From NCBI GenBank assembly GCA_018267575.1, contig JAFDYF010000001.1:92364-156363 (forward strand): DNA of 64,000 bases. The letters are read 5' to 3'. This document shows positions 34,635 to 44,376 of the stretch, one piece after another. The notes below the pieces were generated by a model. That model did not search any database. It was not told where the DNA came from and saw only the letters and a program-made list of their open reading frames with translations. Every line of letters begins with the position of its first letter. Position 1 is the stretch's first letter. Source of the DNA: Bacteroidota bacterium. GTDB taxonomy: Bacteria > Bacteroidota > Bacteroidia > Chitinophagales > Chitinophagaceae. Both the position numbers and the translations under genes were made by a program.

Positions 34635-35711
34635 ATGAATCTATTAGAATCAATAAAACTCGGGGATAAAGTCCTTAGAAACAGCATGGCAATGGCACCC
34701 ATGTCCCGTTCTCGAGCAAATACGGACGGACTGGTCGGTGACTCCACGGTTTTATACTATACGCAAAGGGCTAGTGCTGGATTAATCATTAGTGAGGCTA
34801 TAAATATAAGTAAGCAGGCAATAGGAAGTCCATTAACCCCCGGCATGTATACTACGGCACAAATCAATGCCTGGAAAAAAGTTACGCAGGCGGTTCATAA
34901 AAATGGGGGTGTTATTTACGCTCAACTTTGGCACACAGGGCGTGTTGGTCATAGTTTGGTTAAAAATGGTGAATTGCCAGTAGCGCCTTCTGCTGTGGCG
35001 ATAGAAGGACAACAACATTTCACGATGGAAGGAATGAAAGACTATGAAATACCAAGGGCTTTGACCATTCAAGAAATAGTGCAAATCATACAGGACTATA
35101 AACAGGCATCTATAAATGCTATGGAAGCCGGCTTTGATGGCGTGGAGCTACATGCCGCGTTTGGATATTTGCCCAATCAGTTTTTAGCCGATAGTGCAAA
35201 TCAGAGAAATGACCAATATGGCGGTACGAATGAAAATCGCAATCGCTTTGTATTGGAAGTAATGAAAGAAATAACCAAAACGGTTGGTAGTGGCAAGGCA
35301 GCAATCCGGTTATCGCCAACCAGTACATACAACAACATTGTACATCAAAACCCTCTGGAACAATTTACTTCCCTTATACAGGAACTGGACAAGTTGCCTT
35401 TGGCTTATATCCATTTGATGAATGTTCCGATTCCTGTTGACCAGTTTCCACAATATCCTGTGGAGGTGATCGAAACTTTTGGGAAACTAACGCAACACAC
35501 GATTATCGCTAATTTTGGTTATACCAGAGAAACCGGGGAAGCAGAATTAGCTAAAGGGACGGCAAAACTCATTTCTTATGGGTCTTTATTTTTGGCTAAC
35601 CCTGATTTGCCAAAGCGATTTGAATTGAATACAGCATTAAATAAACCCGACAGAGCCACTATGTATGGGGGCCAAGACATAGGCTATATTGATTATCCTT
35701 TTTTAGACTAG
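34635..35711 (+). CDS. Old yellow enzyme family alkene reductase
   Basis: A 358-residue FMN-dependent ene-reductase. The barrel opens LLESIKLGDKVLRNSMAMAPMSRSRA, has the substrate-binding WHTGRVGHS (the usual form is WHVGRVSH), the GVELHAAFGYLPNQFLADSANQRNDQYGG block with FMN contacts, VRLSPTS-like AIRLSPTSTYN, and a late YGSLFLANPDLPKRF. Such enzymes (NemA, XenA types) reduce activated C=C bonds in electrophiles, nitro-compounds and maleimides. The HxlR gene next to it probably responds to such electrophiles. Confidence 0.9.
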   Translation: MNLLESIKLGDKVLRNSMAMAPMSRSRANTDGLVGDSTVLYYTQRASAGLIISEAINISKQAIGSPLTPGMYTTAQINAWKKVTQAVHKNGGVIYAQLWHTGRVGHSLVKNGELPVAPSAVAIEGQQHFTMEGMKDYEIPRALTIQEIVQIIQDYKQASINAMEAGFDGVELHAAFGYLPNQFLADSANQRNDQYGGTNENRNRFVLEVMKEITKTVGSGKAAIRLSPTSTYNNIVHQNPLEQFTSLIQELDKLPLAYIHLMNVPIPVDQFPQYPVEVIETFGKLTQHTIIANFGYTRETGEAELAKGTAKLISYGSLFLANPDLPKRFELNTALNKPDRATMYGGQDIGYIDYPFLD

Positions 35712-35772
35712 ACTTAAAGGGTAAGAAACTATTTATGAAATAAAGTCAAAAAACATAAAACAGATAAAACGT

Positions 35773-36039
35773 ATGAACAGAATTCAAGCCATTTTAACTA
35801 TCGATGCGGACAACCTGCCCGAGAATTTTCAAGAAATAATAAGACAGGAGCAAGAAGTTGTTGGAAGATGGAAAGCGGAAGGATTTTTAGAACATCTATA
35901 TTTAAGAACCCCCCCAAACGGTGCTGTACTCATTTTTAAGGATGTAAATGAAGAAAAAGTTAAAGAGTTAATGGCTACACTTCCACTATTCCAGCTAAAG
36001 AAAGCGGTTGAATACCTGAGCCTGATAAAACAGTTTTAA
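35773..36039 (+). CDS. Muconolactone isomerase-like small protein
   Basis: An 88-residue ferredoxin-like alpha/beta protein: a RWKAEGFLEHLYLRTPPNGAVLIFKDVNEEKVKELMATLPLF core matches the muconolactone delta-isomerase/YCII-like family. True catabolic muconolactone isomerases are unlikely in this context. It follows the reductase by 61 bases on the same strand and could be part of the same electrophile-response unit. No catalytic residue can be named. Confidence 0.65.
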   Translation: MNRIQAILTIDADNLPENFQEIIRQEQEVVGRWKAEGFLEHLYLRTPPNGAVLIFKDVNEEKVKELMATLPLFQLKKAVEYLSLIKQF

Positions 36040-36071
36040 AGACTACTCCTGCACATTAAATACATACCAAT

Positions 36072-36422
36072 TTACAACAAGCTTTCCTGCTCTTTCTTGG
36101 GAAGTGATTTTACAACTAGTGAATAGGAATCGTCAATCATTTCTTGAATCAATTTTCTGGGAATAGTGCCATCCACCATAATCGTGTTCCAAAGTTTTTT
36201 GTTCATGTGATAGCCCGGGATGATGGCGGCATACTGCTCCCTAAGGGTTATCGCTTTTTCTGGATCGCATTTTAAATTGAACTGAAGCTGCTCTTGGTTT
36301 AAAGAAGCGAGCAGGAATATTTTTTTTCTTACCCGAAACACCAAGGTATCTTCCCCAAAGGGAAAATCCTCGGTCACTTCTTTTTTTGAAAGGCAGTAAG
36401 AACGAATCTGCTCGATGTCCAT
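36072..36422 (-). CDS. MmcQ/YjbR family protein
   Basis: A 116-residue protein of the YjbR double-wing fold: MDIEQIRSYCLSKKEVTEDFPFGEDTLVFRV and KCDPEKAITLREQYAAIIPGYHMNKKLWNTIMVDGTIP are the standard blocks. The fold resembles DNA-binding proteins such as CyaY-like folds, but no function is firmly established. Stop at 36072 and start at 36422; the M20 peptidase ends 5 bases upstream on the same strand, so the two genes are very probably one operon. Confidence 0.88.
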   Translation of the reverse strand: MDIEQIRSYCLSKKEVTEDFPFGEDTLVFRVRKKIFLLASLNQEQLQFNLKCDPEKAITLREQYAAIIPGYHMNKKLWNTIMVDGTIPRKLIQEMIDDSYSLVVKSLPKKEQESLL

Positions 36423-36427
36423 CTCTT

Positions 36428-37735
36428 TTATTTTGAGCTATACATATAATCAACAACCAAGTTGCACATGGTACGTACACCCAGTTTTAATCCACTCTCA
36501 TCAATAAAAAAATCTGGGGTATGATGTGAAGGCGCTTTCAATGGGTCTTCGCCTTTGGGCATTCCACCCAAAAAGAAAAAAATGCCGGGCACTTTTTGCT
36601 CAAAAAAAGAAAAATCCTCGGCGCCCATTACTGCGGGTTTTAGACTTACATTATCTTTTCCTGCGGAAAACTCAAGTGTCGGTAGCATCTTCGCTGTAAG
36701 GGCAGGGTCATTATAAGTAACAGGATAATGGGATGAATAAGGCGCTTTCACTTCAGCGCTGGCTCCCGCTGCTTCGGCTGTTTTGGTAGCGATTTGTTGC
36801 AAGCGCTCAACCACCTGTTTTTCATCGTTGCTGCTGAGGGTTCTGATAGTCCCGAGCATCTCTACTTTTTCGGGGATGATATTCGATCGGTTGCCACCAT
36901 TGATTGCCCCAATGGTTACCACGGCTGGGTTTTCCGTAAGGTTTATATTCCTGCTTACAATGGTCTGTAAATTGTTGATGATCTGTGCAGATACCACAAT
37001 AGGGTCGACCGAATACCATGGATAAGCACCATGGGCCGATTTACCATTTACAATAATTTGAAAATCGTTTACGCCTGCCATGGTTCCCCCAGGACGATAG
37101 GATATTTTTCCAACCTCTGTTTGCGAATTGATATGAAGCCCGAATATCACATCCACTTTTGGGTTTTCAAGAACGCCTTCTTTTACCATCAACTCCGCCC
37201 CTCCTTCTTCTCCTGCGGGAGCCCCTTCTTCCGCAGGCTGGAATATAAATTTCACCGAACCCTTCAGGTCGTTCTTCATCCCAGTCAAAATTTCAGCAAC
37301 ACTCATCAAAATAGCCATATGGGTATCATGACCGCAAGCATGCATTACGCCTACTTGCTGTCCATTATAAGTAGTCGTTACTTTGGAAGCAAAAGGAAGA
37401 TTCACCCTTTCCGTTACAGGCAGTGCATCCATATCCGCACGCAAAGCAATAACGGGCCCAGGCTTTGCCCCATTCAAAATGGCAACCACCCCAGTTTTGC
37501 CAACGCCTTCTTTTACCTCCAATCCTAAGGAACGTAAAAAGGCGGCAACAATTTTAGCGGTTCGGAATTCCTGATTGCCGAGCTCTGGGTGTTCATGAAA
37601 GTCCCTTCTCCAGAAAATCGTTTGGCTTTCTATTTTATCTGCTGCAGCATCGATTTTAGCATGCAGGTTTTTTGTTTGTGCAAATGAGGAGATTTGACAA
37701 AGAACGATGCAAAAGAAAGAAAAATGGATTCTCAT
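36428..37735 (-). CDS. M20-family amidohydrolase, exported
   Basis: A 435-residue metallopeptidase related to N-acyl-amino-acid amidohydrolases, IAA-amino-acid hydrolases and carboxypeptidase Ss1. It has a signal peptide (MRIHFSFFCIVLCQISSFAQ), so it acts in the periplasm. Motifs: RRDFHEHPELGNQEFRTA, ALRADMDALPV, MHACGHDTHMAIL with the metal-binding Cys and His, FQPAEEG with the catalytic Glu, NGKSAHGAYPW in the lid domain, and MGAEDFSFF. The open frame begins 34 residues earlier, but the signal peptide fixes the start at 37735. Confidence 0.9.
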   Translation of the reverse strand: MRIHFSFFCIVLCQISSFAQTKNLHAKIDAAADKIESQTIFWRRDFHEHPELGNQEFRTAKIVAAFLRSLGLEVKEGVGKTGVVAILNGAKPGPVIALRADMDALPVTERVNLPFASKVTTTYNGQQVGVMHACGHDTHMAILMSVAEILTGMKNDLKGSVKFIFQPAEEGAPAGEEGGAELMVKEGVLENPKVDVIFGLHINSQTEVGKISYRPGGTMAGVNDFQIIVNGKSAHGAYPWYSVDPIVVSAQIINNLQTIVSRNINLTENPAVVTIGAINGGNRSNIIPEKVEMLGTIRTLSSNDEKQVVERLQQIATKTAEAAGASAEVKAPYSSHYPVTYNDPALTAKMLPTLEFSAGKDNVSLKPAVMGAEDFSFFEQKVPGIFFFLGGMPKGEDPLKAPSHHTPDFFIDESGLKLGVRTMCNLVVDYMYSSK

Positions 37736-37922
37736 AAAAGCGTTGTTTATATGAAATGAATGTACAACAAATTTGAGCAAAGTGCCTCCATGCAGGAGAT
37801 TCACGTGAGTTAAAAGCAATATACGATAAGCTAACAAACCAGAAACTTTGCCGATTGGTTTTGCTTATGTTTTCAACAAGTGATAAATTGTATTTTTTAT
37901 TTTACACCCATAAGCGATATAG

Positions 37923-39167
37923 ATGGTTCTGCTTCGCCATGTCCCTTTTTTAAAAGCGGTTTTTATACATAGCATTTCTGCTTTTGGCGGGCCACAGGGT
38001 CATTTGGGCATGATGATAAAAACCTTTGTGCATCGCCGAAAATATATTACGGAAGACGAACTGATGGAGTTGAATTCTTTTTGTCAGATTCTTCCGGGGG
38101 CATCCTCCACCCAAGTGCTAACGTTGATTGGCTACAAACGAGGGGGTATTCCCTTGGCCGTTCTCACCCTTATTATTTGGATACTGCCTGCCTGCATTTT
38201 AATGGGGGGCTTTTCCTTTTTTTTGGAACATTTGAATGCCAAAAGCATGAACGCCGGGGTGTTCCGATTTATGGCACCGATGACTGTAGGTTTTTTGTTT
38301 TATGCCGTTACCAAAGCATTTAAGATTTCCATCCATAATACCATTACCCAAATCATCATGGTGCTTGCGGCCATCGCTACTTATATCTTGTTCAAAATGC
38401 CTTGGATTTTTCCTGTACTGATTGTATTGGGTGGTTTTGTTACTAATCTAAGTGATAAAAGGATTCCACAAAAAGAAGAGACACCCTATAAAATCAAATG
38501 GGCGAATATCTGGCTTTTTGCATTGGTGTTTTTGGTGGCTGGTGTACTATCGGAAACAGCCAGAAAGGATAACTGGCCAAACCGTAGGCCCATCAACCTG
38601 TTTGAGAATATTTATCGTACCGGGTCTTTTGTTTTTGGGGGCAACCAAGTGCTCATCCCCATGATGTATGAACAATTTGTGGCCAGACCAGAATCGCAAA
38701 AATTATTGAAGCGTAACCCCAATATCATTAAAATAAACCGCGACGATTTTTTTACTGGCTCTTCCATGGTGAGGGCAGTGCCTGGGCCCGTTTTTTCTGT
38801 GGCCTCTTTTTATGGCGGCACAGCCATGAAGGACAAAGGCAGTGGCGAGCAGATATTGGGTTGTATGATTGGGACCGTGGCTATCTTTTTGCCCAGCGCA
38901 TTATTGGTGCTGTTCTTTTTTCCCATTTGGCATAATATGCAAAAGTATGCTACGGTTTACCGGGCAATGGAGGGTATCAATGCGGTGGTGGTGGGCATTA
39001 TGTTGGCTGCTGCTTTTTATATGATGAAAGATATTGCCGTTTCCGACTGGAAAGATTTTTTCTGGGCCGTGGTTTTTACCGTGGCTACTTGGGCCATGCT
39101 CAGTTTTACCAAACTACCTTCACCAGCAATTGTGGCTCTCTGTATGCTTTTTGGATGGATGATCTAA
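37923..39167 (+). CDS. chrA: Chromate transporter family protein ChrA
   Basis: A 414-residue, about ten-helix inner-membrane protein with two homologous CHR domains. The first half has [12 protein letters not shown] and [23 protein letters not shown]; the second repeats them as [14 protein letters not shown] and [18 protein letters not shown]. These match the CHR domain pair of long-chain chromate-efflux transporters. Chromate is the named substrate of the family, but many such proteins probably move other oxyanions. The gene has no chrB/regulator beside it. Its stop overlaps the helicase gene end by 4 bases. Confidence 0.88.
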   Translation: MVLLRHVPFLKAVFIHSISAFGGPQGHLGMMIKTFVHRRKYITEDELMELNSFCQILPGASSTQVLTLIGYKRGGIPLAVLTLIIWILPACILMGGFSFFLEHLNAKSMNAGVFRFMAPMTVGFLFYAVTKAFKISIHNTITQIIMVLAAIATYILFKMPWIFPVLIVLGGFVTNLSDKRIPQKEETPYKIKWANIWLFALVFLVAGVLSETARKDNWPNRRPINLFENIYRTGSFVFGGNQVLIPMMYEQFVARPESQKLLKRNPNIIKINRDDFFTGSSMVRAVPGPVFSVASFYGGTAMKDKGSGEQILGCMIGTVAIFLPSALLVLFFFPIWHNMQKYATVYRAMEGINAVVVGIMLAAAFYMMKDIAVSDWKDFFWAVVFTVATWAMLSFTKLPSPAIVALCMLFGWMI

Positions 39168-40360
39168 TGCCTTCGATGTTGGTAACCTCGTTTAGACTGA
39201 CTTCTTTTTCTGGGTTGATATTCTGGTGAGGCACCAAATTGTTCCGGGACCACCGCTTTCTGCACCGGTTTTCCCAAAAGGTTTTCAATGGTTGAAAACT
39301 TGTTCTGCTCTTTTTCTCCAATAAAAGTAATGGCAATTCCATCCGTTTCTGCCCGGGCAGTACGACCAATGCGATGGATATAATCTTCCCCATCATTGGG
39401 TACATCATAGTTGATTACCAAATCGATATTGTCGATATCGATGCCACGGGAAAGGATATCCGTAGCTACCAATATTTTGATTTTTCTATTTTTGAAATCG
39501 GACAATACCTGTTCCCTATTTTGTTGCTCCAGGTCAGAATGGATTTCTTCAGCGGAAAAACGGTTTCGCTTCAATTCGCGGGTAAGGTCTTTCACCGCTT
39601 GCTTACGGGAGCAGAAAATAAGGATGCTATTAAATTCCTTGCTTTGCAAAAGCCATTTTACCAAGGGTATTTTTTGCTTGTCGTACACCACAAAAGCTTC
39701 CTGCACAATTTTGGCGGGAGGTTTGGAAATAGCGATATTGATTTCCTCCGGTTGATGCAAAATTTTTTTTGCCAGCTCCCGGATTTTTGATGGCATGGTG
39801 GCCGAAAATAAAAGGTTCTGTCTTTTTTCAGGAAGAAAGGAAATGATTTTCATGATATCATCATAAAAACCCATATCCAGCATACGGTCGGCCTCATCGA
39901 GTACCAAAAACTGGAGCCCGGCCAATTTTACATAACCCATATTCAAATGGGCAATCATCCGGCCGGGTGTGCAAACCACAATATCCGCGCCTTTTGAGAG
40001 TGCTTGTTTTTCGGTAGAAAAATTGAACCCATCCCCCCCTCCATAAACGGCAATGGAGCTGATAGAGGTGAAATAGCAAAACCCTTCGAGATGCTGTGCA
40101 ATCTGTACCGCGAGCTCCCTCGTGGGCACAATGACCAATGCGTTGATATGCTCATCACTCTTGGAAGATATAAGCTTGTGGATGATGGGTAGCAGAAATG
40201 CGGCCGTTTTGCCTGTGCCAGTTTGGGCAGAAGCAATAATATCTTTTCCTGATAAAATGATAGGGATTACTTTTTCCTGAATGGGCGTTGCGTTTTCGTA
40301 ACCGCTAGACTCAATGCCCTCAATCAAAGTTTCATCGAGACCAAATTCTTTAAAATTCAA
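39164..40360 (-). CDS. DEAD-box RNA helicase (RhlE-like)
   Basis: A 398-residue ATP-dependent RNA helicase. All DEAD-box motifs are present: Q motif ([13 protein letters not shown]), [77 protein letters not shown] and [13 protein letters not shown]. The C-terminal extension is short and basic ([17 protein letters not shown]), typical for RhlE-like proteins in ribosome assembly or cold adaptation. The exact role cannot be chosen from sequence. Convergent with chrA. Confidence 0.93.
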   Translation of the reverse strand: MNFKEFGLDETLIEGIESSGYENATPIQEKVIPIILSGKDIIASAQTGTGKTAAFLLPIIHKLISSKSDEHINALVIVPTRELAVQIAQHLEGFCYFTSISSIAVYGGGDGFNFSTEKQALSKGADIVVCTPGRMIAHLNMGYVKLAGLQFLVLDEADRMLDMGFYDDIMKIISFLPEKRQNLLFSATMPSKIRELAKKILHQPEEINIAISKPPAKIVQEAFVVYDKQKIPLVKWLLQSKEFNSILIFCSRKQAVKDLTRELKRNRFSAEEIHSDLEQQNREQVLSDFKNRKIKILVATDILSRGIDIDNIDLVINYDVPNDGEDYIHRIGRTARAETDGIAITFIGEKEQNKFSTIENLLGKPVQKAVVPEQFGASPEYQPRKRSQSKRGYQHRRH

Positions 40361-40639
40361 TGTATTTAATATTGGTAAAAGATTTTGCTTTTTACAAAAA
40401 TCTTTTGGTTAATGTAGTCAAAGATAAGCCAATGGTCAATAAGATGGTTTACAAAGAATCCAGCGATACTGTTTATGATTAAGTGGTCGGTAAATGCTAA
40501 CTTCATTCCCCGAACGATGGACAAAAGCAAAACTATGCTCATCGTTCACACAATCTACGAATGCTTGCCCATCTTGAACGCCCACTCCTGGTGCCAAATA
40601 TGCTTTGGTATAGGAGTGGGCCATATCCAAAAATAGTTT
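40361..40639. other. Intergenic region with a strong hairpin
   Basis: 279 bases between the helicase start and the GH63-like gene. No convincing gene; a minus-strand frame (40436-40654) has no homology and overlaps the next gene start. The right end has the 42-base palindrome at 40580-40621. Confidence 0.5.
40580..40621. repeat. 42-base inverted repeat upstream of the GH63-like gene
   Basis: GCCCACTCCT (40580-40589) pairs exactly with AGGAGTGGGC (40612-40621); inside, CCAAA and TTTGG pair again around a short loop. The structure ends 18 bases before the start codon at 40640. It lacks a T-tract, so it is more likely an RNA leader structure or a protein-binding palindrome than a terminator. 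Confidence 0.55.
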
Positions 40640-43309
40640 ATGACAGCAGAACACCAGCGGCTACGAGTGAATGCGGCAAAAAAAATACCCTTGGAACAAT
40701 GGGGCCCTTACCTGAGTGAAAGGCAGTGGGGCACTGTGCGGGAGGATTATAGTAATTATGGCGATGCCTGGAATTATTTTCCCTATAACCATGCCCATTG
40801 CAGGGCTTACCGGTGGGGCGAGGATGGATTGGCGGGGATATCGGATTTTTTTCAAAGCCTATGTTTTTCCATTGCCCTTTGGAATGGTAAGGACCCGATA
40901 TTGAAAGAACGCTTGTTTGGGCTTGGCAATCATGAGGGCAACCATGGTGAGGATGTGAAAGAACTCTATTATTATTTGGACAACCTGCCCACGCATTATT
41001 ATATGCAGTATTTGTACAAATACCCACAGCAGGAGTTTCCATATACCGACTTACTGGAAGAAAACCGCAAGCGGTCGAAAAATATGCCTGAATATGAAAT
41101 ACTGGATACGGGCATTTTTAATAACAATGAGTATTTCGATGTACTGGTGACCTATGCCAAGCAAAACTCGAAAGATATTTTTATTAAAATAGATATACAT
41201 AACCGTTATAGCCAAGCGGCAGAGATAACGGTGTTGCCAACCCTATGGTTTCACAATCGCTGGAGCTATGATGAGATGAAGAAAAAGCCTTCCATCAGCT
41301 TGCGTGATAAAACATCGGTAAGAGCCACCGATACAAGGCTCGGGACCTATTATCTGTATTTTCAACAGCCATCAGACTGCCTTTTTACGGAAAACGAGAC
41401 CAATACCATGAAAGTGCAGGGCAAGCCCAATCTCTCTCCTTTTGTAAAAGATGCTTTTCATGATGCCATTATCAATGATGTGAACAAGGACCTGCTCAGA
41501 CAGAAAAAATCAGGCACCAAATTCTCCCCGGTCTATCATTATAAAATTGAAGGCGGTGCAACCAAAACCATTTACCTGAGACTGAGCAATAAAATTATGG
41601 ACAATCCCTTTCAGGGAGTTGGTCTGAAAATTTTTAATGAAAGAAAACAGGAAGCGGATAAATTTTACGCTTCCATTTTCCCTTCGGGCATTTCATCAGA
41701 ATTGGCAAATATCCAGCGGCAGGCTTTTGCAGGTTTATTGTGGAGCAAGCAATACTACCATTACGATGTGGAAAAATGGATTTCGGGAACGGACGGGATT
41801 TCAACTGACATTTCGGGCAAAGCATATGGTCGCAATCACGATTGGAAACATTTAAAGAACCAGGACATTATTGCGATGCCCGACAAATGGGAGTATCCTT
41901 GGTATGCCGCTTGGGATCTAGCATTCCAATCCATTGCGATGGCTATGGTAGATCCTGTCTTTGCGAAGCACCAATTGTTGCTCATCATGAGGGAGTGGTA
42001 TATGAAACCCGATGGGCAACTCCCCGCCTACGAATGGAATTTTGGAGATGTGAACCCTCCGGTTCAAGCATGGGCAGCACTGGAAGTGTACCGGATAGAA
42101 AAAAATAAAACGGGTAAGGGAGATATCACGTTCCTTAAAAAAATATTCCAAAAACTGATTATCAATTTCACGTGGTGGATCAACCGAAAAGATGCGAAAG
42201 GAAACAATATGTTTGAAGGGGGATTTCTTGGTCTGGATAATATCGGTGTGTTCAACCGCAGCCATCGGCTTGGAAACGATATGCATCTGGAACAGGCCGA
42301 TGGTACTAGTTGGATGGGCATGTATTCGCTCAACATGATGGATATGGCCTTGGAAATAGCCATGCATGACGAAGCCTTTGAAGATACTGCTACCAAATTT
42401 TTTGAGCATTTTGTTTTGATTGCCGAAGCCTTGAACGAACAGGGCATGTGGAACGAAGAAGATAATTTTTACTACGATACCCTATCCATTGCCAACTCTA
42501 CGCCCATTCAGTTAAGGATTTATTCGATCGTGGGTCTTACTTCTTTATTTGCAGTATCCACCATCGCCAAAAAAACCCTGCATAAATTATCGGATTTTAA
42601 GAAGCGGATCGACTGGTTCGAAAACTATCGGGTCAGCAATAATAAATTCTGGCCCAACGAGGAACAAAAAGACGGAGACCAATTATTATTGTCGCTGGTA
42701 CCACAAAAAAAATTGCTCAAGCTTTTGGAAAGGCTGTTGAATGAAGAGGAGTTCCTCTCCAACGGAGGTATCCGGGCCTTATCCAAACAGCATGAATCAA
42801 ATCCCTATGCCATTAGTATTGGTGGCAATGAATATAGTATTCAATACGATCCCGGTGATTCCACGTCCGATCTCTTCGGCGGCAACTCCAATTGGCGCGG
42901 GCCCGTTTGGATGCCCATCAACTATATCATTATCCAATCGATCAAGAAATTTGGTGAATTTTATGGGGATGAATTACAGGTAGAATGCCCGATCGGCTCC
43001 AACAATAAAATGAACCTGCTGCAGGTGGCCGATGCGCTTACCAAAAGATTGATCAGCTTGTTTACCAGAAATGAAGCAGGCAAGCGGCCTCTCTACGGAA
43101 AGCATAATTGGTTCTACCAGCAATCTGGCAATGAGAACTTGGTTTTGTTCTACGAATATTTTCATGGCGATACTGGTCATGGGCTCGGTGCCAGTCACCA
43201 AACCGGCTGGACATCCATGGTTGCCGAGCTTATTAATGAAATTGAAAAGGAGAAAATAGGGCTGGAGACCAATAATGAAAAAAGAATCTTTTTTGAGGAT
43301 GAGGAATAA
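40640..43309 (+). CDS. GH63-like glucosidase (MGH1-like)
   Basis: An 889-residue cytoplasmic (alpha/alpha)6-barrel glycosidase. The N-terminal third has RLRVNAAKKIPLEQWGPYLSERQWGTVREDYS and HAHCRAYRWGEDGLAGISD, and the middle and end have WEYPWYAAWDLAFQSIAM, QLPAYEWNFGDVNPPVQAWA, GNDMHLEQADGTSWMGMY, NWRGPVWMPINY and HGDTGHGLGASHQTGWT. These are the conserved blocks of the GH63 / mannosyl-oligosaccharide glucosidase-like family of bacteria; substrates are thought to be small alpha-glucosides or glucosylglycerate-like compounds. No signal peptide. The catalytic acids are probably the Asp in AWDLAF and a late Glu, which I infer from the family. Confidence 0.86.
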   Translation: MTAEHQRLRVNAAKKIPLEQWGPYLSERQWGTVREDYSNYGDAWNYFPYNHAHCRAYRWGEDGLAGISDFFQSLCFSIALWNGKDPILKERLFGLGNHEGNHGEDVKELYYYLDNLPTHYYMQYLYKYPQQEFPYTDLLEENRKRSKNMPEYEILDTGIFNNNEYFDVLVTYAKQNSKDIFIKIDIHNRYSQAAEITVLPTLWFHNRWSYDEMKKKPSISLRDKTSVRATDTRLGTYYLYFQQPSDCLFTENETNTMKVQGKPNLSPFVKDAFHDAIINDVNKDLLRQKKSGTKFSPVYHYKIEGGATKTIYLRLSNKIMDNPFQGVGLKIFNERKQEADKFYASIFPSGISSELANIQRQAFAGLLWSKQYYHYDVEKWISGTDGISTDISGKAYGRNHDWKHLKNQDIIAMPDKWEYPWYAAWDLAFQSIAMAMVDPVFAKHQLLLIMREWYMKPDGQLPAYEWNFGDVNPPVQAWAALEVYRIEKNKTGKGDITFLKKIFQKLIINFTWWINRKDAKGNNMFEGGFLGLDNIGVFNRSHRLGNDMHLEQADGTSWMGMYSLNMMDMALEIAMHDEAFEDTATKFFEHFVLIAEALNEQGMWNEEDNFYYDTLSIANSTPIQLRIYSIVGLTSLFAVSTIAKKTLHKLSDFKKRIDWFENYRVSNNKFWPNEEQKDGDQLLLSLVPQKKLLKLLERLLNEEEFLSNGGIRALSKQHESNPYAISIGGNEYSIQYDPGDSTSDLFGGNSNWRGPVWMPINYIIIQSIKKFGEFYGDELQVECPIGSNNKMNLLQVADALTKRLISLFTRNEAGKRPLYGKHNWFYQQSGNENLVLFYEYFHGDTGHGLGASHQTGWTSMVAELINEIEKEKIGLETNNEKRIFFEDEE

Positions 43310-43340
43310 TCTTTTCCATCCATAGCTCAGGTTGCTATAA

Positions 43341-44261
43341 TTATTTTGCCAAGCCGAACTGACTGAACAAGCTTCCAGAAACAAATTGTGGTTTAAGCAG
43401 GTTAAGTCCGCAAGCGGCGTTCATTTTGTCAACCAGATATACGGTGAGCTCGGGGCTAAAAGCCTCATCGTGCATATGCATAAAAAAATAGAGTTCTTGC
43501 ATTCCGTTATCCAACCAAAATTTCATACGCTCTACCCAAGCATCGATGCGGGTATAGTCGCTGGCATGTAGGCTATTGCTTACATAGCGGATAAATGTTT
43601 TTGGTATGCTCAATTCCATATGGGCGCAATCCCTTCTGCCGACCGTATCGGTAATCACCGCACCCATTTTTAACGAACGGAGTAGGTCGAACAACTCGGT
43701 TCGGATCGCTTTGTTCGAAAACCAATCCGGATGCCTCACTTCCAAAAAGAATTGCAGATCCTTCGGCAGGCTCTGTAAATACTTGAAGAGTTTGTCCCGC
43801 TGGTTGGGGCTATATTTTTCACTTACCTGTAAAAAAATGGGACCCAAATTTTCTCCAAAAGCCAACACTCCTTCCAAAAAAGAGGTAGTGAGATAATCTA
43901 CATTATTGAAACCGCTATAATGGCTAATGCTATTGACGAATTTTGGGCAGAATTTGAAATTTTTTCCCTGCGCTTTGGCCGCCCATTTGGCAATCTCCGC
44001 AGGGCTATATATTTTATAATGGGTAGCATTCAGTTCGATGGTATTATAATGCTGCACATAATGGTCCAGAAATTGGGCATCTTTAGTACCCTTTGGGTAA
44101 ATTTTCCCAATCCATTCTTTACGGCCCCATTTTGCACAGCCCAAATATATGGAAGGTACAAGCGTAGATTTTTTCAATACCTGCTTGTTCGCAACAGGCT
44201 CGGCTGGCAGGGAAAAATCGATACTATCCAATTTTATTTCTGGTACTCTTCCAAATTCCAT
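43341..44261 (-). CDS. DUF72 family protein
   Basis: A 306-residue TIM-barrel-like protein. It has IYLGCAKWGRKEWIGKIYPKGTKDAQFLDHYVQHYNTIELNATHYKIYS (the GTSGWxxxW...YF..TVELNxTFY family opening), KFCPKFVNSISHY, FFLEVRHPDWF and ELYFFMHMHDE (usual form YVYFNNDxxG). The family's role is unknown; some members are near UV- and DNA-related genes. A 40-residue N-terminal extension before IYLGCAKWG is unusual for the family. It converges with the GH63-like gene. Confidence 0.88.
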   Translation of the reverse strand: MEFGRVPEIKLDSIDFSLPAEPVANKQVLKKSTLVPSIYLGCAKWGRKEWIGKIYPKGTKDAQFLDHYVQHYNTIELNATHYKIYSPAEIAKWAAKAQGKNFKFCPKFVNSISHYSGFNNVDYLTTSFLEGVLAFGENLGPIFLQVSEKYSPNQRDKLFKYLQSLPKDLQFFLEVRHPDWFSNKAIRTELFDLLRSLKMGAVITDTVGRRDCAHMELSIPKTFIRYVSNSLHASDYTRIDAWVERMKFWLDNGMQELYFFMHMHDEAFSPELTVYLVDKMNAACGLNLLKPQFVSGSLFSQFGLAK

Positions 44262-44376
44262 AATGTAAATCTAAGAAACAGTTTGGGTTCTGTATTTGTT
44301 TGAGAAATGAATCTTTGGACAATTGCCAAAGGCTTGCCAGAAATTGGTAATTTAGGTTGGCGTTTAAAAAATTTAT

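Noticed and set aside
37801..37815. TTCACGTGAGTT upstream of the M20 gene considered as parS
   Set aside because: Flanks do not match and there is only a single site.
40436..40654. 72-codon frame on the minus strand before the GH63-like gene
   Set aside because: Overlaps the next gene's start, runs through the 42-base palindrome and has no family resemblance.
42165..42180. CACGTG sequence in the GH63-like gene, considered as a parS site
   Set aside because: The flanks (TTT left, GTGGA right) do not match the parS consensus and the site is within codons.
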